A model generated the notes under the pieces. The model saw only the letters and a program-made list of their open reading frames with translations, was not told the origin of the DNA and did not search any database. This document shows, piece after piece, positions 8,217-17,295 of a stretch of 64,000 nucleotides of DNA. Source of the DNA: an uncultured Sedimentitalea sp. GTDB lineage: Bacteria; Pseudomonadota; Alphaproteobacteria; Rhodobacterales; Rhodobacteraceae. The translations under genes were made by a program, and so were the position numbers. The stretch is taken from NCBI GenBank assembly GCA_947504115.1, contig CANNGH010000006.1, forward strand, positions 124,001 through 188,000. The letters run 5' to 3'. Within the stretch, counting starts at the first letter, position 1. Each line of letters starts with the position of its first letter.

Positions 8217-10682
8217 ATGAGGCTGATGTTTCGCTGGCTGGTGCGGATTGCGGTGGGTCTGGTCGGACTGATCGTTCTGGCGGTTTTGCTGATCTATTAC
8301 CTGGCCAGCCAGTCGCTGCCCGATTACGACCGCACCGTGGCGGTCGCCGATCTGGCCGCGCCGATCGAGATCGTGCGCGACAACGCCAACGTGCCTCACA
8401 TCCTGGGGAAATCCGATAAGGACGTGTTCTTTGGCCTCGGCTATGCCCACGCGCAGGACCGGCTGTGGCAGATGACCGTTCTGCGCCGGACCGTTCAGGG
8501 GCGTCTGTCCGAAGTGTTCGGCACCCGCACCGTGACGATCGACCGGCTGTTGCGCCGCCTCGATCTGTACCGGCTGGCGCAGCAATCGCTCCAGGCGCAG
8601 GACGAGGATACCCGCGCCGCGCTTGCCGCCTATTCCGCCGGAATCAATGCCCGCCTGGCCGAAATCAACGAACGCGCCCTGGGCCGTGGCGCGCCCGAGA
8701 TGTTCCTGTTCAACGCGCCCGTCGCGCCCTGGCAGCCGGCGGATTCGCTGGCACTGGTCAAGCTGATGGGGCTGCAATTGTCCGGCCATATGGCCAACGA
8801 GGTGCGGCGTGCGCGCACCGGGCTGATGCTGGATGACGCAGAGCGGTTGTCCGACATCATGCCCGACGCACCCGGCAGCGCCATCGCCGCCCTGCCCGAA
8901 TATGCCAGCCTGTTCCCCGATCTGCCCCGCTATGCGCAGGGCGCGCCGATGCCCGACGATCCGCTATCGCCCTTCCCGCGCCCCGGTCTGGCCGGAGCCT
9001 CGAACGGCTGGAGCGCCGCCCCCTCGCGCTCGGCCTCGGGTGGCACGCTGCTGGCAAATGACCCGCATCTGGGATTCTCGGCCCCGTCGATCTGGTATCT
9101 GGCGCGGCTGGAACTGGCCAGGGGCGGTGTGATCGGCGCGACGATTCCCGGCATTCCGGTGGTGCTGACGGGGCGCAGCGCGCGGCTGGGCTGGGGGCTG
9201 ACCTCGGCCTATCTGGACGATCAGGACGTGTTCATCGAAAAACTGAACCCCGACAATACCGAGGAATACCTGACGCCGCAGGGGTACAAACGCTTCCGGT
9301 CGCGCCCTTCGATCATCGAGATCAAGGGGTCCAAGCCGATCACGCTGACCCTGCGCTGGACCGAAAACGGCCCGGTCCTGCCGGGCAGCCATTACAACCT
9401 CCACACGGTCACACCGCCGGGGCATGTCGCGGCACTGGGCTGGACCGTGCTGAATGCACAGGACACCACGCTTTCGGCGGCAATGGCGGTGATGCGGGCC
9501 AGCACCGTGCGCGAGGCGATCGCCGCCAGCGAGGGCTATATCGGCCCGGCGCAGAACCTGCAGTTGGTCGACCGCGAAGACATCGCGATGAAGATGATCG
9601 GCTGGGCGCCCCGACGCGATCCCGACCACCAAAGCCAGGGACGCCTGCCCAGCCAGGGATGGCGCGCGGAAAACCGCTGGCAGGGGCGGATGCCCTATGC
9701 GTCCAACCCCGAATTCGTCGCCCCGCGCGGCGGGATCCTGGGCAATACCAACAACAAGGTCGTCGACCGTCCGTTTCCCAACCACATCTCGTTCCACTGG
9801 GGCGACACGCAGCGCATCAACCGCTGGAAGCGCCTGATGCAGGCGCGCCAGGTCCATACCCGCGACAGCTTCATCGAGGCGCAGCTGGACCCGGTCAGCT
9901 TTACCGCGCGCTCGCTGTTGCCGCTGATCGGCGCGGATCTGTGGTTCACCGGCGAATCCGCCCCCGAGGGCACGCCCGAACGCCAGCGCCAGATCGCGCT
10001 GGCGCTTCTGGCGGACTGGAACGGCGAGATGAACGAACACCTGCCCGAGCCGCTGATCTACGCCGCTTGGCTGCGCGCCCTGCAGAAACGGCTGATCGCC
10101 GACGAATTGGGGCCGTTGGCGGATGAGTTCACCCATGTCGAGCCGCTGTTCATCGAACGGGTCTATCGCGACATCGACGGCGCGTCGGTCTGGTGCAACG
10201 TGCGTCAAAGCTCGCGCACCGAAACCTGCACCGAGATGGCGCGGCTGGCGCTGGACGATGCGCTGGTCTGGATCGGCGAGACCTACGGCACCACGCTGGA
10301 AAGCCTGCGCTGGGGCGATGCGCATCAGGCCATGCAGGATCACCAGATCCTCGGCGAGGTGCCGCTGCTGCGGTATTTCGTCAACATCCGCCAATCCACC
10401 AGCGGTGGCGACAACACCCTGCAACGCGGCCGCACCAGCGGCACCGGACCCGAGCCGTTCCGCAACGTGCACGGGCCGGGCTATCGCGGGGTCTACGATT
10501 TCGCCGATCCGAACTCGTCGGTGTTCGTCATCTCGACCGGGCAATCGGGGCATTTCCTGTCGCGGCATTACGACGATCTGGCGCGGCTGTGGCGGCGGGG
10601 CGAATACATTCCGATGTCGCTGGACATGGATCTGGCCCGTGCCGGCGCCGTGGGGGTCACGCATCTGGAACCGCGCGAATGA
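8217..10682 (+). CDS. Penicillin acylase family Ntn-hydrolase, membrane-anchored
   Basis: An 821-residue protein related to penicillin G acylase and acyl-homoserine-lactone acylases. These enzymes are made as a precursor that cuts itself before a Ser, which becomes the N-terminal nucleophile. That Ser is at residue 262 in GAS-NGWSAAPSRS, followed by the family motif GGTLLANDPHLGF. An N-terminal helix (about residues 11-30) and no clear cleavage site suggest it stays anchored to the inner membrane facing the periplasm. The alpha-chain motif FGLGYAHAQDRLWQM is also present. I start at the ATG at 8217, just before this helix. The natural amide substrate is unknown. Confidence 0.88.
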   Translation: MRLMFRWLVRIAVGLVGLIVLAVLLIYYLASQSLPDYDRTVAVADLAAPIEIVRDNANVPHILGKSDKDVFFGLGYAHAQDRLWQMTVLRRTVQGRLSEVFGTRTVTIDRLLRRLDLYRLAQQSLQAQDEDTRAALAAYSAGINARLAEINERALGRGAPEMFLFNAPVAPWQPADSLALVKLMGLQLSGHMANEVRRARTGLMLDDAERLSDIMPDAPGSAIAALPEYASLFPDLPRYAQGAPMPDDPLSPFPRPGLAGASNGWSAAPSRSASGGTLLANDPHLGFSAPSIWYLARLELARGGVIGATIPGIPVVLTGRSARLGWGLTSAYLDDQDVFIEKLNPDNTEEYLTPQGYKRFRSRPSIIEIKGSKPITLTLRWTENGPVLPGSHYNLHTVTPPGHVAALGWTVLNAQDTTLSAAMAVMRASTVREAIAASEGYIGPAQNLQLVDREDIAMKMIGWAPRRDPDHQSQGRLPSQGWRAENRWQGRMPYASNPEFVAPRGGILGNTNNKVVDRPFPNHISFHWGDTQRINRWKRLMQARQVHTRDSFIEAQLDPVSFTARSLLPLIGADLWFTGESAPEGTPERQRQIALALLADWNGEMNEHLPEPLIYAAWLRALQKRLIADELGPLADEFTHVEPLFIERVYRDIDGASVWCNVRQSSRTETCTEMARLALDDALVWIGETYGTTLESLRWGDAHQAMQDHQILGEVPLLRYFVNIRQSTSGGDNTLQRGRTSGTGPEPFRNVHGPGYRGVYDFADPNSSVFVISTGQSGHFLSRHYDDLARLWRRGEYIPMSLDMDLARAGAVGVTHLEPRE

Positions 10683-10696
10683 CGCGGCGTCTTTCC

Positions 10697-10717
10697 GGGC
10701 GGACGGACCGTCCGCCC
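10697..10717. terminator. Hairpin between acylase and hflX
   Basis: The arms GGGCGGAC and GTCCGCCC (8 bp, perfect) flank a 5-base loop and fill most of the 34-base gap between the two convergent stop codons. The right arm touches the hflX stop codon. The U-tract is weak on both strands, so termination strength is uncertain. Confidence 0.5.
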
Positions 10718-11994
10718 TACGCGATGTCCTGAAACTGCCGCGCCTGCCGCGTGGTCCAGAACACGGTCAGGGACCAGCCGGTCTCGGTCTCCTCCTCGTC
10801 CTGCACCACCTCCTGCTCGAACAGCCAGGCGCGGCGCTTGCCGGCGGAAAACGGCAGATCCAGACGCGCCTCGTGCCTTGTCTCCTGCAGGGCATCCGAG
10901 ATCCGGTCCAGCAGCGGCGCGATTCCCTCGCCGGTCAGCGCGGACAGCGCGAACACGTCGTCCTTGCGCGCGGCGCGGGCCTGCATCGCGGTACGCGCCT
11001 CGGCGTCTAGCCGGTCCAGCTTGTTCCAGACCTCCAGATGCGGCGTTTCCTGATCGACACCGAGTGAGGTCAGGATGGCCTCCACATCCTCGGCCTGCGC
11101 CTCGGTTTCGGGATGCGAGATGTCGCGCACATGCACGATCAGATCGGCCGACAGCACCTCTTCCAGCGTAGCGCGGAAGGCGGCGACCAGTTCGGTGGGC
11201 AGCTTGCTGACGAACCCGACGGTATCGGACAGGATGATCTCGGGGCCGTCGGGCAGGACCACCCGGCGCATGGTCGGGTCGAGCGTGGCGAACAGCATGT
11301 CCTCGGCCTTGACCTCGGCCCCTGTCAGACGGTTGAACAGCGTCGATTTGCCGGCGTTGGTATAACCGACCAGCGCGACGATGAGATAGGGCACCTTGGC
11401 GCGCGCCCTGCGGTGCAGATCGCGGGTTTTCACCACCTTGTCCAGTTGCCGGCGCAGGCGCACCAACTGGTCGTCGATGGCGCGGCGGTCGGCCTCGAGC
11501 TGGGTTTCACCGGGGCCGCCGACAAAACCGTAACCGCCGCGCTGGCGTTCCAGGTGGGTCCAGGCGCGCACCAGCCGCGTGCGCTGGAACGACAGCGCGG
11601 CCATTTCCACCTGCAACACCCCCTCGCGGGTGGCGGCGCGATCCGAGAAGATTTCCAGGATCAGCCCGGTGCGGTCCAGGATCTTGACGTCCCATGCCCT
11701 TTCGAGATTGCGCTGCTGCACCGGCGATACCGGGCCGTCAATCAGCACCAGTTCGATGTCGTTGGCGGAAAACCGCGCACCCAGTTCCTCGATCTTGCCG
11801 GACCCGAACACATGGCCGGGATGGACCCGTTGCAGAGGCACATTTTCCGACCCCACCACCTCGAGATCGGGCAAGGCGACGGCCAGCGCAATGGCCTCCT
11901 CCAGCGCCGGTCCGGGATCGCGGCGGTCGGGGTCGGATTTTATGTCGGGGTGCAGCACCCACGCACGGGTGGCAATCCGGTCATGTTCCATCAA
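10717..11994 (-). CDS. hflX: GTPase HflX
   Basis: A 425-residue ribosome-associated GTPase that splits or rescues stalled 70S ribosomes under stress. The N-terminal HflX domain carries the GSGKIEELG and RTGLILEIF motifs. A glycine-rich stretch ([13 protein letters not shown]) and coiled coil precede the G domain: G1 [10 protein letters not shown]3 DTVGF, G4 NKLD. The start codon overlaps the hfq stop by four bases (ATGA), so the two are translationally coupled, as in many proteobacteria. Confidence 0.95.
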   Translation of the reverse strand: MMEHDRIATRAWVLHPDIKSDPDRRDPGPALEEAIALAVALPDLEVVGSENVPLQRVHPGHVFGSGKIEELGARFSANDIELVLIDGPVSPVQQRNLERAWDVKILDRTGLILEIFSDRAATREGVLQVEMAALSFQRTRLVRAWTHLERQRGGYGFVGGPGETQLEADRRAIDDQLVRLRRQLDKVVKTRDLHRRARAKVPYLIVALVGYTNAGKSTLFNRLTGAEVKAEDMLFATLDPTMRRVVLPDGPEIILSDTVGFVSKLPTELVAAFRATLEEVLSADLIVHVRDISHPETEAQAEDVEAILTSLGVDQETPHLEVWNKLDRLDAEARTAMQARAARKDDVFALSALTGEGIAPLLDRISDALQETRHEARLDLPFSAGKRRAWLFEQEVVQDEEETETGWSLTVFWTTRQARQFQDIA

Positions 11995-12230
11995 GAGGCG
12001 TCTTCGCCCTCATAAAGATTGATCGGCTGGGACGGCATGATTGTCGAAATCGCATGCTTGTAGACCAGTTGCGCCTGCCCGTCGCGGCGCAGCAGGACGC
12101 AGAAATTGTCGAACCACGTGATCACGCCCTGCAACTTGACGCCATTGATCAAAAAGATCGTCACCGGCACCTTGGTCTTGCGCACATGGTTAAGGAATGC
12201 GTCCTGCAGATTCTGTCGGTCCGAAGCCAT
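11991..12230 (-). CDS. hfq: RNA chaperone Hfq
   Basis: A 79-residue Sm-like protein that forms a hexamer and pairs small RNAs with mRNAs. Sm1 ([21 protein letters not shown]) and Sm2 ([12 protein letters not shown]) are both intact. Unlike E. coli Hfq there is almost no C-terminal tail, which is typical of alphaproteobacteria. The start at 12230 (MASDRQNLQ) matches the usual Hfq N terminus; a longer frame upstream is unlikely to be translated. The 128 bases between trkH and hfq should hold its promoter, but I could not identify one. Confidence 0.96.
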   Translation of the reverse strand: MASDRQNLQDAFLNHVRKTKVPVTIFLINGVKLQGVITWFDNFCVLLRRDGQAQLVYKHAISTIMPSQPINLYEGEDAS

Positions 12231-12358
12231 TGTGTTGTCTCGCCTTTTTTCTTGCGCGCGCCGCCGCCCAGCGCGTCCCTCGCGGGTGAGTATGTCTTGC
12301 CGGCAAAGGGGATTCCACCCCAAAAATCAGCCCCTTGGTCGCGGTGCCCAAGGCATCT

Positions 12359-13888
12359 TCAATTGCGCCACAGCGACGGCGTGAAAAGCGCGACGATCGC
12401 CAGCGTTTCAAGGCGGCCCAGCACCATCGCTGCACAGAGAATGCCCTTGGCCACCGGTCCCAGTTCGGCCAGCCGGACCGGCGTTTCGCTGGCGACCTCG
12501 ATCAGCGGCCCGGTGGTGGACAGCGTCGCGATGGCCAGCACCACCGATTGCTCAAAGCTCACCCCCGTCGCCGCCAGCACCACGATGAGGAACGCCAGCG
12601 TCAGCGCGAACAACATGAAGAACATCCACGCGATGAACGCACCACCCTTGCGGATGCGCTGTCGCCCGCGCAACTGGGCGCCCACCGACGAGGGATGCAC
12701 GAGCAGCTGCAACTCACGCAGACCGTTGAGATAGAGCGCATAGACCCGCAGCAGCTTGACCCCGCCGGCGGTGGTGGCGACGCCGCCGCCCATGACGGCC
12801 AGCCCCATCAGGATCATGCCCGGCGTCTGGAGGCCCGACCACACTTGCGCCTGTTCCCAATCCGCGCTTTCGAACCCGGTGGTGGTGAGAAACGACATCA
12901 CCGTGAACATCGCGCCCCAGAACGCATGCAGCGCCGCGGAAATCTGATCCGCCGATTCCACGTCATACGCCCCCAGGAAGTGGCGCAGGAACAGCAGCGA
13001 CGGCACCCCCAGCACCAGCAGAAGGCCGATGCGGAACTCGGGGTCGCGGGTCAGCCGCGCGGCGCCCAGCAGCGCGGTATCGCCCGAAAACGTCAGCCGC
13101 GACAGCGCGAAGACCATGAACATGAACAGCACGAATTCGCCGGCCAGACCGGATTGCGCATGACCCAGCCCCCCGACCGGCGAAATGCCCGACGTCGCCA
13201 TGACCGACATCGCATGGCACAGCGCCACCAGCGATGTGTCGCCGCTCATCAACAGCAACACCCAGGCCACAGTCGTCAGCCCGGCATAAAGCGGGGCCAG
13301 CGTGGCGGTGATGCGCAGAAGGCGGTGGCGCGGATCCGCGTTTTCCTGCTGCATCGGGATGTCGGCGCCGCGCCCCGGCTGGCTGCGCGCCGTCACTTCG
13401 AACCCCCCGAGGCTGAGCGGCGCGAGGATGGCGGCGGCGGCGACCCACATGAACAGCCCGCCCATCCAGCCCACCTGCGCGCGCCACAGGTGCAGCGTGT
13501 CGTCCAGGCGATCGGGATCGTTGAAAATATCCGCGCCGGTGGTGGTGACGGCGCTGACCATGTCGAAATAGGCGTTCAGGAACGTGGTCGTCTGCAGCAC
13601 GTCGTGCAGCGGCACCGCCAGAAACGCCGGCAGGATCGCGAAGGTCGCCAGAAGCGACAGCAATTGCGACCGCGTCCAGTTGCGCGCGCGCGGTACGCCC
13701 GAGAGCGCGATCAGCACGACCGCCACCAGCCCCAGCCCCCCGGCCATGGCGAAAGAGCGAACGACCGGATAATTGCCACGCGTCAGCGCATGGATCGCCG
13801 GAAGCGCCATCGAAAGCGCCGCGATGCCCCAGATCAGCAGGAACAGCGGCAGGCGGATCAGAACGCCGGGTTCGACAGCGCGGCGCAT
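12359..13888 (-). CDS. trkH: Trk potassium uptake channel subunit TrkH
   Basis: A 509-residue integral membrane protein of the Trk/Ktr/HKT superfamily. Four repeats of two helices around a pore loop are visible, with selectivity-filter-like segments TTTGADIF, MATSGISPVGG, TTTGFESAD and LSTTGPL. It forms the K+ pathway and depends on the cytosolic regulator TrkA, encoded immediately upstream with one base between the genes. It is slightly longer than average but complete. Confidence 0.93.
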   Translation of the reverse strand: MRRAVEPGVLIRLPLFLLIWGIAALSMALPAIHALTRGNYPVVRSFAMAGGLGLVAVVLIALSGVPRARNWTRSQLLSLLATFAILPAFLAVPLHDVLQTTTFLNAYFDMVSAVTTTGADIFNDPDRLDDTLHLWRAQVGWMGGLFMWVAAAAILAPLSLGGFEVTARSQPGRGADIPMQQENADPRHRLLRITATLAPLYAGLTTVAWVLLLMSGDTSLVALCHAMSVMATSGISPVGGLGHAQSGLAGEFVLFMFMVFALSRLTFSGDTALLGAARLTRDPEFRIGLLLVLGVPSLLFLRHFLGAYDVESADQISAALHAFWGAMFTVMSFLTTTGFESADWEQAQVWSGLQTPGMILMGLAVMGGGVATTAGGVKLLRVYALYLNGLRELQLLVHPSSVGAQLRGRQRIRKGGAFIAWMFFMLFALTLAFLIVVLAATGVSFEQSVVLAIATLSTTGPLIEVASETPVRLAELGPVAKGILCAAMVLGRLETLAIVALFTPSLWRN

Positions 13889-13889
13889 C

Positions 13890-15266
13890 TCAGAAGTAAT
13901 CTATCGAGACCTGCATCAGCCGCTCGACCTCGGGGACGTCGTCGGCCATCGCGAAAATCGCGATCACGTCACCCTCTTCGATCCGCAGCGAGCCGACCGG
14001 GCGCAGCACCTCGCTTCCTTTCATCACCGCGCCCACCAGCGCACCTTCGGGAAAGTCGATATCGCGCAGTCTCTGTCCGGCCATGGGCGACGTGGACATC
14101 ACCTGCGCCTCGATCACCTCGGCCTCGGCGTCGCCGATGGAATAGACCGCCCGCACCCGCCCGTGCCGGATATGGCGCAGGATCGAACTGACCGTGGTGG
14201 CGCGCGGATTGATATAGGCGTCGATGCCCAGCGGTCCCATCAGCGGCACCAGCGTGGGGTCGTTGATTAGGGCGATCGCCATCGGACACCCTTCGGCCTT
14301 GGCGCGCACGGCGGCCAGCATGTTGGTCTTGTCGTCGTCGGTGACCGCCAGCATCGCATCGGCGCGGGAAATCCCGGCTTCCTGCAGCAGGGCGCTGTCC
14401 AGCCCGTCGCCATGCAGCACGATCGTGCGCTCCAGTTCCTCGGCGGCGCGTTCGGCGTTGTCGCGGCTTTTCTCGATCATCTTGACGCGCACGCGATGGG
14501 CGCGTTTTTCAAGGCGCTTGGCGACAGTGCGGCCGACATTGCCGCCGCCCACGATCACCATGCGATCCTGCTTGAACTGCTTCTTGCCGAAAATCTCCAT
14601 CGTGCGGGCGACATCGTCGTGATGGGTGAAGACATAACAATCGTCGCCGACGAACAGCTGATCGTCGGGTTCCGGCGCGAACAGCGTGCCGTCGCGCCGC
14701 ACCGCCACCACCACCGCGCGCAGCGTCGAGAACAGATCGGTCAACTGGCGCAGCGGCGTGTTGACCACCGGGCAATCCTGATCCAGCGACAGACCCAGCA
14801 ACTGCGCCTGCCCGCCCATGAACAGTTCGGTATCGAACGCGGCGGGGGCCGAAAAACGCTGCATCGCGGCCTCGGCGACTTCCTGTTCGGGGCTGATGAT
14901 GACGTCGATGGGCAGGTGTTCGCGGCGGTAAAGATCGGCATAGGCCGGTTCCAAATAGGCCCGCGCGCGCAGACGGGCGATCTTGCGCTTGATGTCGAAC
15001 AGGGAATGGGCCACCTGACAGGTGATCATGTTCACCTCGTCGGAATAGGTCGCCGCGATGATCATGTCGGCATCGCGCGCGCCCGCGCGTTCCAGCACGT
15101 TGGGATGGCTGGCGAACCCGGCCATGCCCTGCACGTCCAGCGTGTCGGTGGCGCGGCGCACCAGTTCGGCGTTGCTGTCCACCACCGTCACGTCGTTCTG
15201 TTCGCCCGACAGGTGGCGCGCGATCTGCCAGCCGACCTGTCCGGCGCCGCAAATGATGACCTTCAT
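13890..15266 (-). CDS. trkA: Trk system regulatory subunit TrkA
   Basis: A 458-residue peripheral membrane protein that binds NAD(H) and gates TrkH. It contains two RCK units. The first begins MKVIICGAGQVGWQIARHL and the second has MVIVGGGNVGRTVAKRL near residue 232. Each is followed by a TrkA-C domain. It sits directly upstream of trkH in the same operon. In several Rhodobacterales trkA follows ntrX, as here, but in this window a divergent lipoprotein gene separates the two. Confidence 0.95.
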   Translation of the reverse strand: MKVIICGAGQVGWQIARHLSGEQNDVTVVDSNAELVRRATDTLDVQGMAGFASHPNVLERAGARDADMIIAATYSDEVNMITCQVAHSLFDIKRKIARLRARAYLEPAYADLYRREHLPIDVIISPEQEVAEAAMQRFSAPAAFDTELFMGGQAQLLGLSLDQDCPVVNTPLRQLTDLFSTLRAVVVAVRRDGTLFAPEPDDQLFVGDDCYVFTHHDDVARTMEIFGKKQFKQDRMVIVGGGNVGRTVAKRLEKRAHRVRVKMIEKSRDNAERAAEELERTIVLHGDGLDSALLQEAGISRADAMLAVTDDDKTNMLAAVRAKAEGCPMAIALINDPTLVPLMGPLGIDAYINPRATTVSSILRHIRHGRVRAVYSIGDAEAEVIEAQVMSTSPMAGQRLRDIDFPEGALVGAVMKGSEVLRPVGSLRIEEGDVIAIFAMADDVPEVERLMQVSIDYF

Positions 15267-15377
15267 GCCACTGGCCCCGTTTCATGGCCCGCCTTGCCCG
15301 AGGCCCCTGCATGACAGAAGGCCCCGAGACGGTCAATTCCATTTGTCTGCGCGCCGGAATCGGGGCAGGATAAGTCC

Positions 15378-15860
15378 ATGAAGATGCGACTGATCCTTGC
15401 CGCTGCCGCCCTTGCGCTGTCCGCCTGCGCGCCGCTGTCGATCTATCATCGCCCCGGCGTCACCGTGGCGCAGATGCAGGCCGACCGCACCGAATGCGAG
15501 GTGCGCGCGCTGCGCGACGCGCCGGTCGCCACCCGCATCCGCCGGAACCCGCCGATTTTCGAGCCCGCCCGGCAATATTGCGATTCCAGGGGCAATTGCG
15601 TGTTCCGCCCCGGCTATTGGCGCGAGGGCGCGATCTATACCGAAGACGTCAATCGCGGGCTGCGCGCCCGGGTTCAGGACATGTGCATGGGCCAGCGCGG
15701 CTATCGTCCGGTGACGGTGCCACGCTGCTCGGCCTCGGTGGCCTCGGCCGCGCCGCGCACGCCCACACGCACCCTGCCCGCGCTGGCGCCCAATTCCTGC
15801 GCGATCCGCTATGACGACGGCAGCTGGCAGATCGTGACACCGGTGCGCGCCCCGCAATAA
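15378..15860 (+). CDS. Small cysteine-containing lipoprotein, unknown function
   Basis: A 160-residue protein with a lipoprotein signal peptide (lipobox ALSAC, Cys at residue 17). Several further cysteines (in RTECEVR, YCDSRGNC, DMCMG, RCSAS and NSCAIR) could form disulfides in the periplasm. The segment GNCVFRPGYWREG resembles a motif I associate with small Rhodobacterales lipoproteins of no known role. It is inserted on the opposite strand between trkA and ntrX. I do not recognise a named family. Confidence 0.7.
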   Translation: MKMRLILAAAALALSACAPLSIYHRPGVTVAQMQADRTECEVRALRDAPVATRIRRNPPIFEPARQYCDSRGNCVFRPGYWREGAIYTEDVNRGLRARVQDMCMGQRGYRPVTVPRCSASVASAAPRTPTRTLPALAPNSCAIRYDDGSWQIVTPVRAPQ

Positions 15861-15873
15861 GGCGCGCCGGCCG

Positions 15874-17295
15874 TCACTTCACCGCCGTGCTTTCCTCGGC
15901 GGCGTCGTCCACATGCGCCACCCTTGCGCCGGTCTTGGTCGACGTGACGACGCCCAGCGATTTCAGCTTGCGATGCAGCGCGCTGCGTTCCATCCCGACG
16001 AACGAGGCGGTGCGGCTGATATTGCCGCCAAACCGGTTGATCTGGGTCAGCAGGTATTCGCGTTCGAACGCCTCGCGCGCCTCGCGCAGGGGCAGTGTGG
16101 CCAGCGCGCCGGACAGCACCACGCGCCCCTCCTCCGCCGACGGTTCGCTGTCGCCAAGCATCTCGCGCGCCTCGATCGGGCCCGAGCCGTCGCCGAGGAT
16201 CAGCACCCTTTCGACAAGGTTCTTCAACTGGCGCACATTGCCCGGCCACGCCATCGTCTGCATCAGCGCGACCGCCTCGGCGCTCAGTTCGCGCTGGGGG
16301 AGGCCCTGATTGGCGTGGAACCGGGCGATGAAATGATTGGCAAGCACCGGAATGTCCTCGCGCCGCTCCTCCAGCGATGGCACCTTGATCGGCACCACGT
16401 TCAGGCGGTGAAACAATTCCTGGCGGAAGCGGTCGGCGCGGATTTCGGCCTCGAGATCGCGGTTGGTGCTGGAAATCACCCGCAGATCGACGCGCACCTT
16501 GTCGGTGCTGCCGACACGCTGGAACTGCTGATCGACCAGCACCCGCAGGATCTTGGACTGCGTGCCCATCGGCATGTCCGCCACCTCGTCGAAATAGACG
16601 ACGCCGCCATGCGCCTCTTCCAGCAGGCCGGATTCGATCCCCCGCTCCGGGGTTTCGCGCCCGAACAGCACCTCCTCCATTCGCTCCGAGGCGATGCTGG
16701 CGCAATTCACGATGACGAAGGGCGCGTCGGCGCGGTTGGAATGGGCGTGGATATAGCGTGCGGCGATTTCCTTGCCCGATCCTGCCGGACCGGACAGCAT
16801 CACCCGCCCGTTCGATTTCGTCACCTTGTCCAGTTGCCCCGCCAGCGTGCGGAACGCCGCGCTCTGGCCGATCATGTCGGCGCTGGTCATCTCGCGCCGC
16901 TTGAGCGAGGAGTTTTCGCGGCGCAGGCGCGAGGCTTCCATCGCGCGGCGGATCACCACCAGCAACTGGTCGATGTTGAAGGGTTTTTCGATGAAGTCAT
17001 AGGCCCCCTGCCGGATCGCCGCGACCGCGATCTCGATATTGCCATGTCCTGAAATGATGACCACCGGCACGTCCGGATTGTCGCGCTTGACGCGTTTCAG
17101 GATGTCGATCCCGTCCATGCTGCTGTCTTTCAGCCAGATGTCGAGGATCAGCAACGCCGGGGCTTCGGCGTTCAGCGCGGCCATGCATTCGTCCGACGTG
17201 CCCGCCAGCCGGGTGGCATAACCCTCGTCCTCAAGGATGTCCGACACCAGCTCCCGGATGTCGCGCTCATCGTCCACGATCAGAATGTCACTCAT
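15874..17295 (-). CDS. ntrX: Response regulator NtrX (AAA+ type, lacks GAFTGA)
   Basis: A 473-residue regulator with receiver, AAA+ and Fis-type DNA-binding domains, partner of NtrY in nitrogen, redox and envelope control. The receiver has DDERD, phospho-Asp in LLILDIWLKD and Lys in EKPFN. The AAA+ domain has Walker A SGPAGSGKE and Walker B VVYFDEVAD. The loop after VLFG that normally reads GAFTGA is instead RETPERGIESG, so it cannot contact sigma-54 in the usual way. This is also seen in other alphaproteobacterial NtrX proteins. The C-terminal helix-turn-helix (GGNISRTASFVGMERSALHRK) is intact. Its start overlaps the ntrY stop by 4 bases. Confidence 0.93.
   Translation of the reverse strand: MSDILIVDDERDIRELVSDILEDEGYATRLAGTSDECMAALNAEAPALLILDIWLKDSSMDGIDILKRVKRDNPDVPVVIISGHGNIEIAVAAIRQGAYDFIEKPFNIDQLLVVIRRAMEASRLRRENSSLKRREMTSADMIGQSAAFRTLAGQLDKVTKSNGRVMLSGPAGSGKEIAARYIHAHSNRADAPFVIVNCASIASERMEEVLFGRETPERGIESGLLEEAHGGVVYFDEVADMPMGTQSKILRVLVDQQFQRVGSTDKVRVDLRVISSTNRDLEAEIRADRFRQELFHRLNVVPIKVPSLEERREDIPVLANHFIARFHANQGLPQRELSAEAVALMQTMAWPGNVRQLKNLVERVLILGDGSGPIEAREMLGDSEPSAEEGRVVLSGALATLPLREAREAFEREYLLTQINRFGGNISRTASFVGMERSALHRKLKSLGVVTSTKTGARVAHVDDAAEESTAVK

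Noticed and set aside
12335-14191. A 618-codon plus-strand frame opposite trkH
   Set aside because: Low-complexity Arg/His/Gln-rich translation, antisense to a clear TrkH. No ribosome-binding site or family motif.
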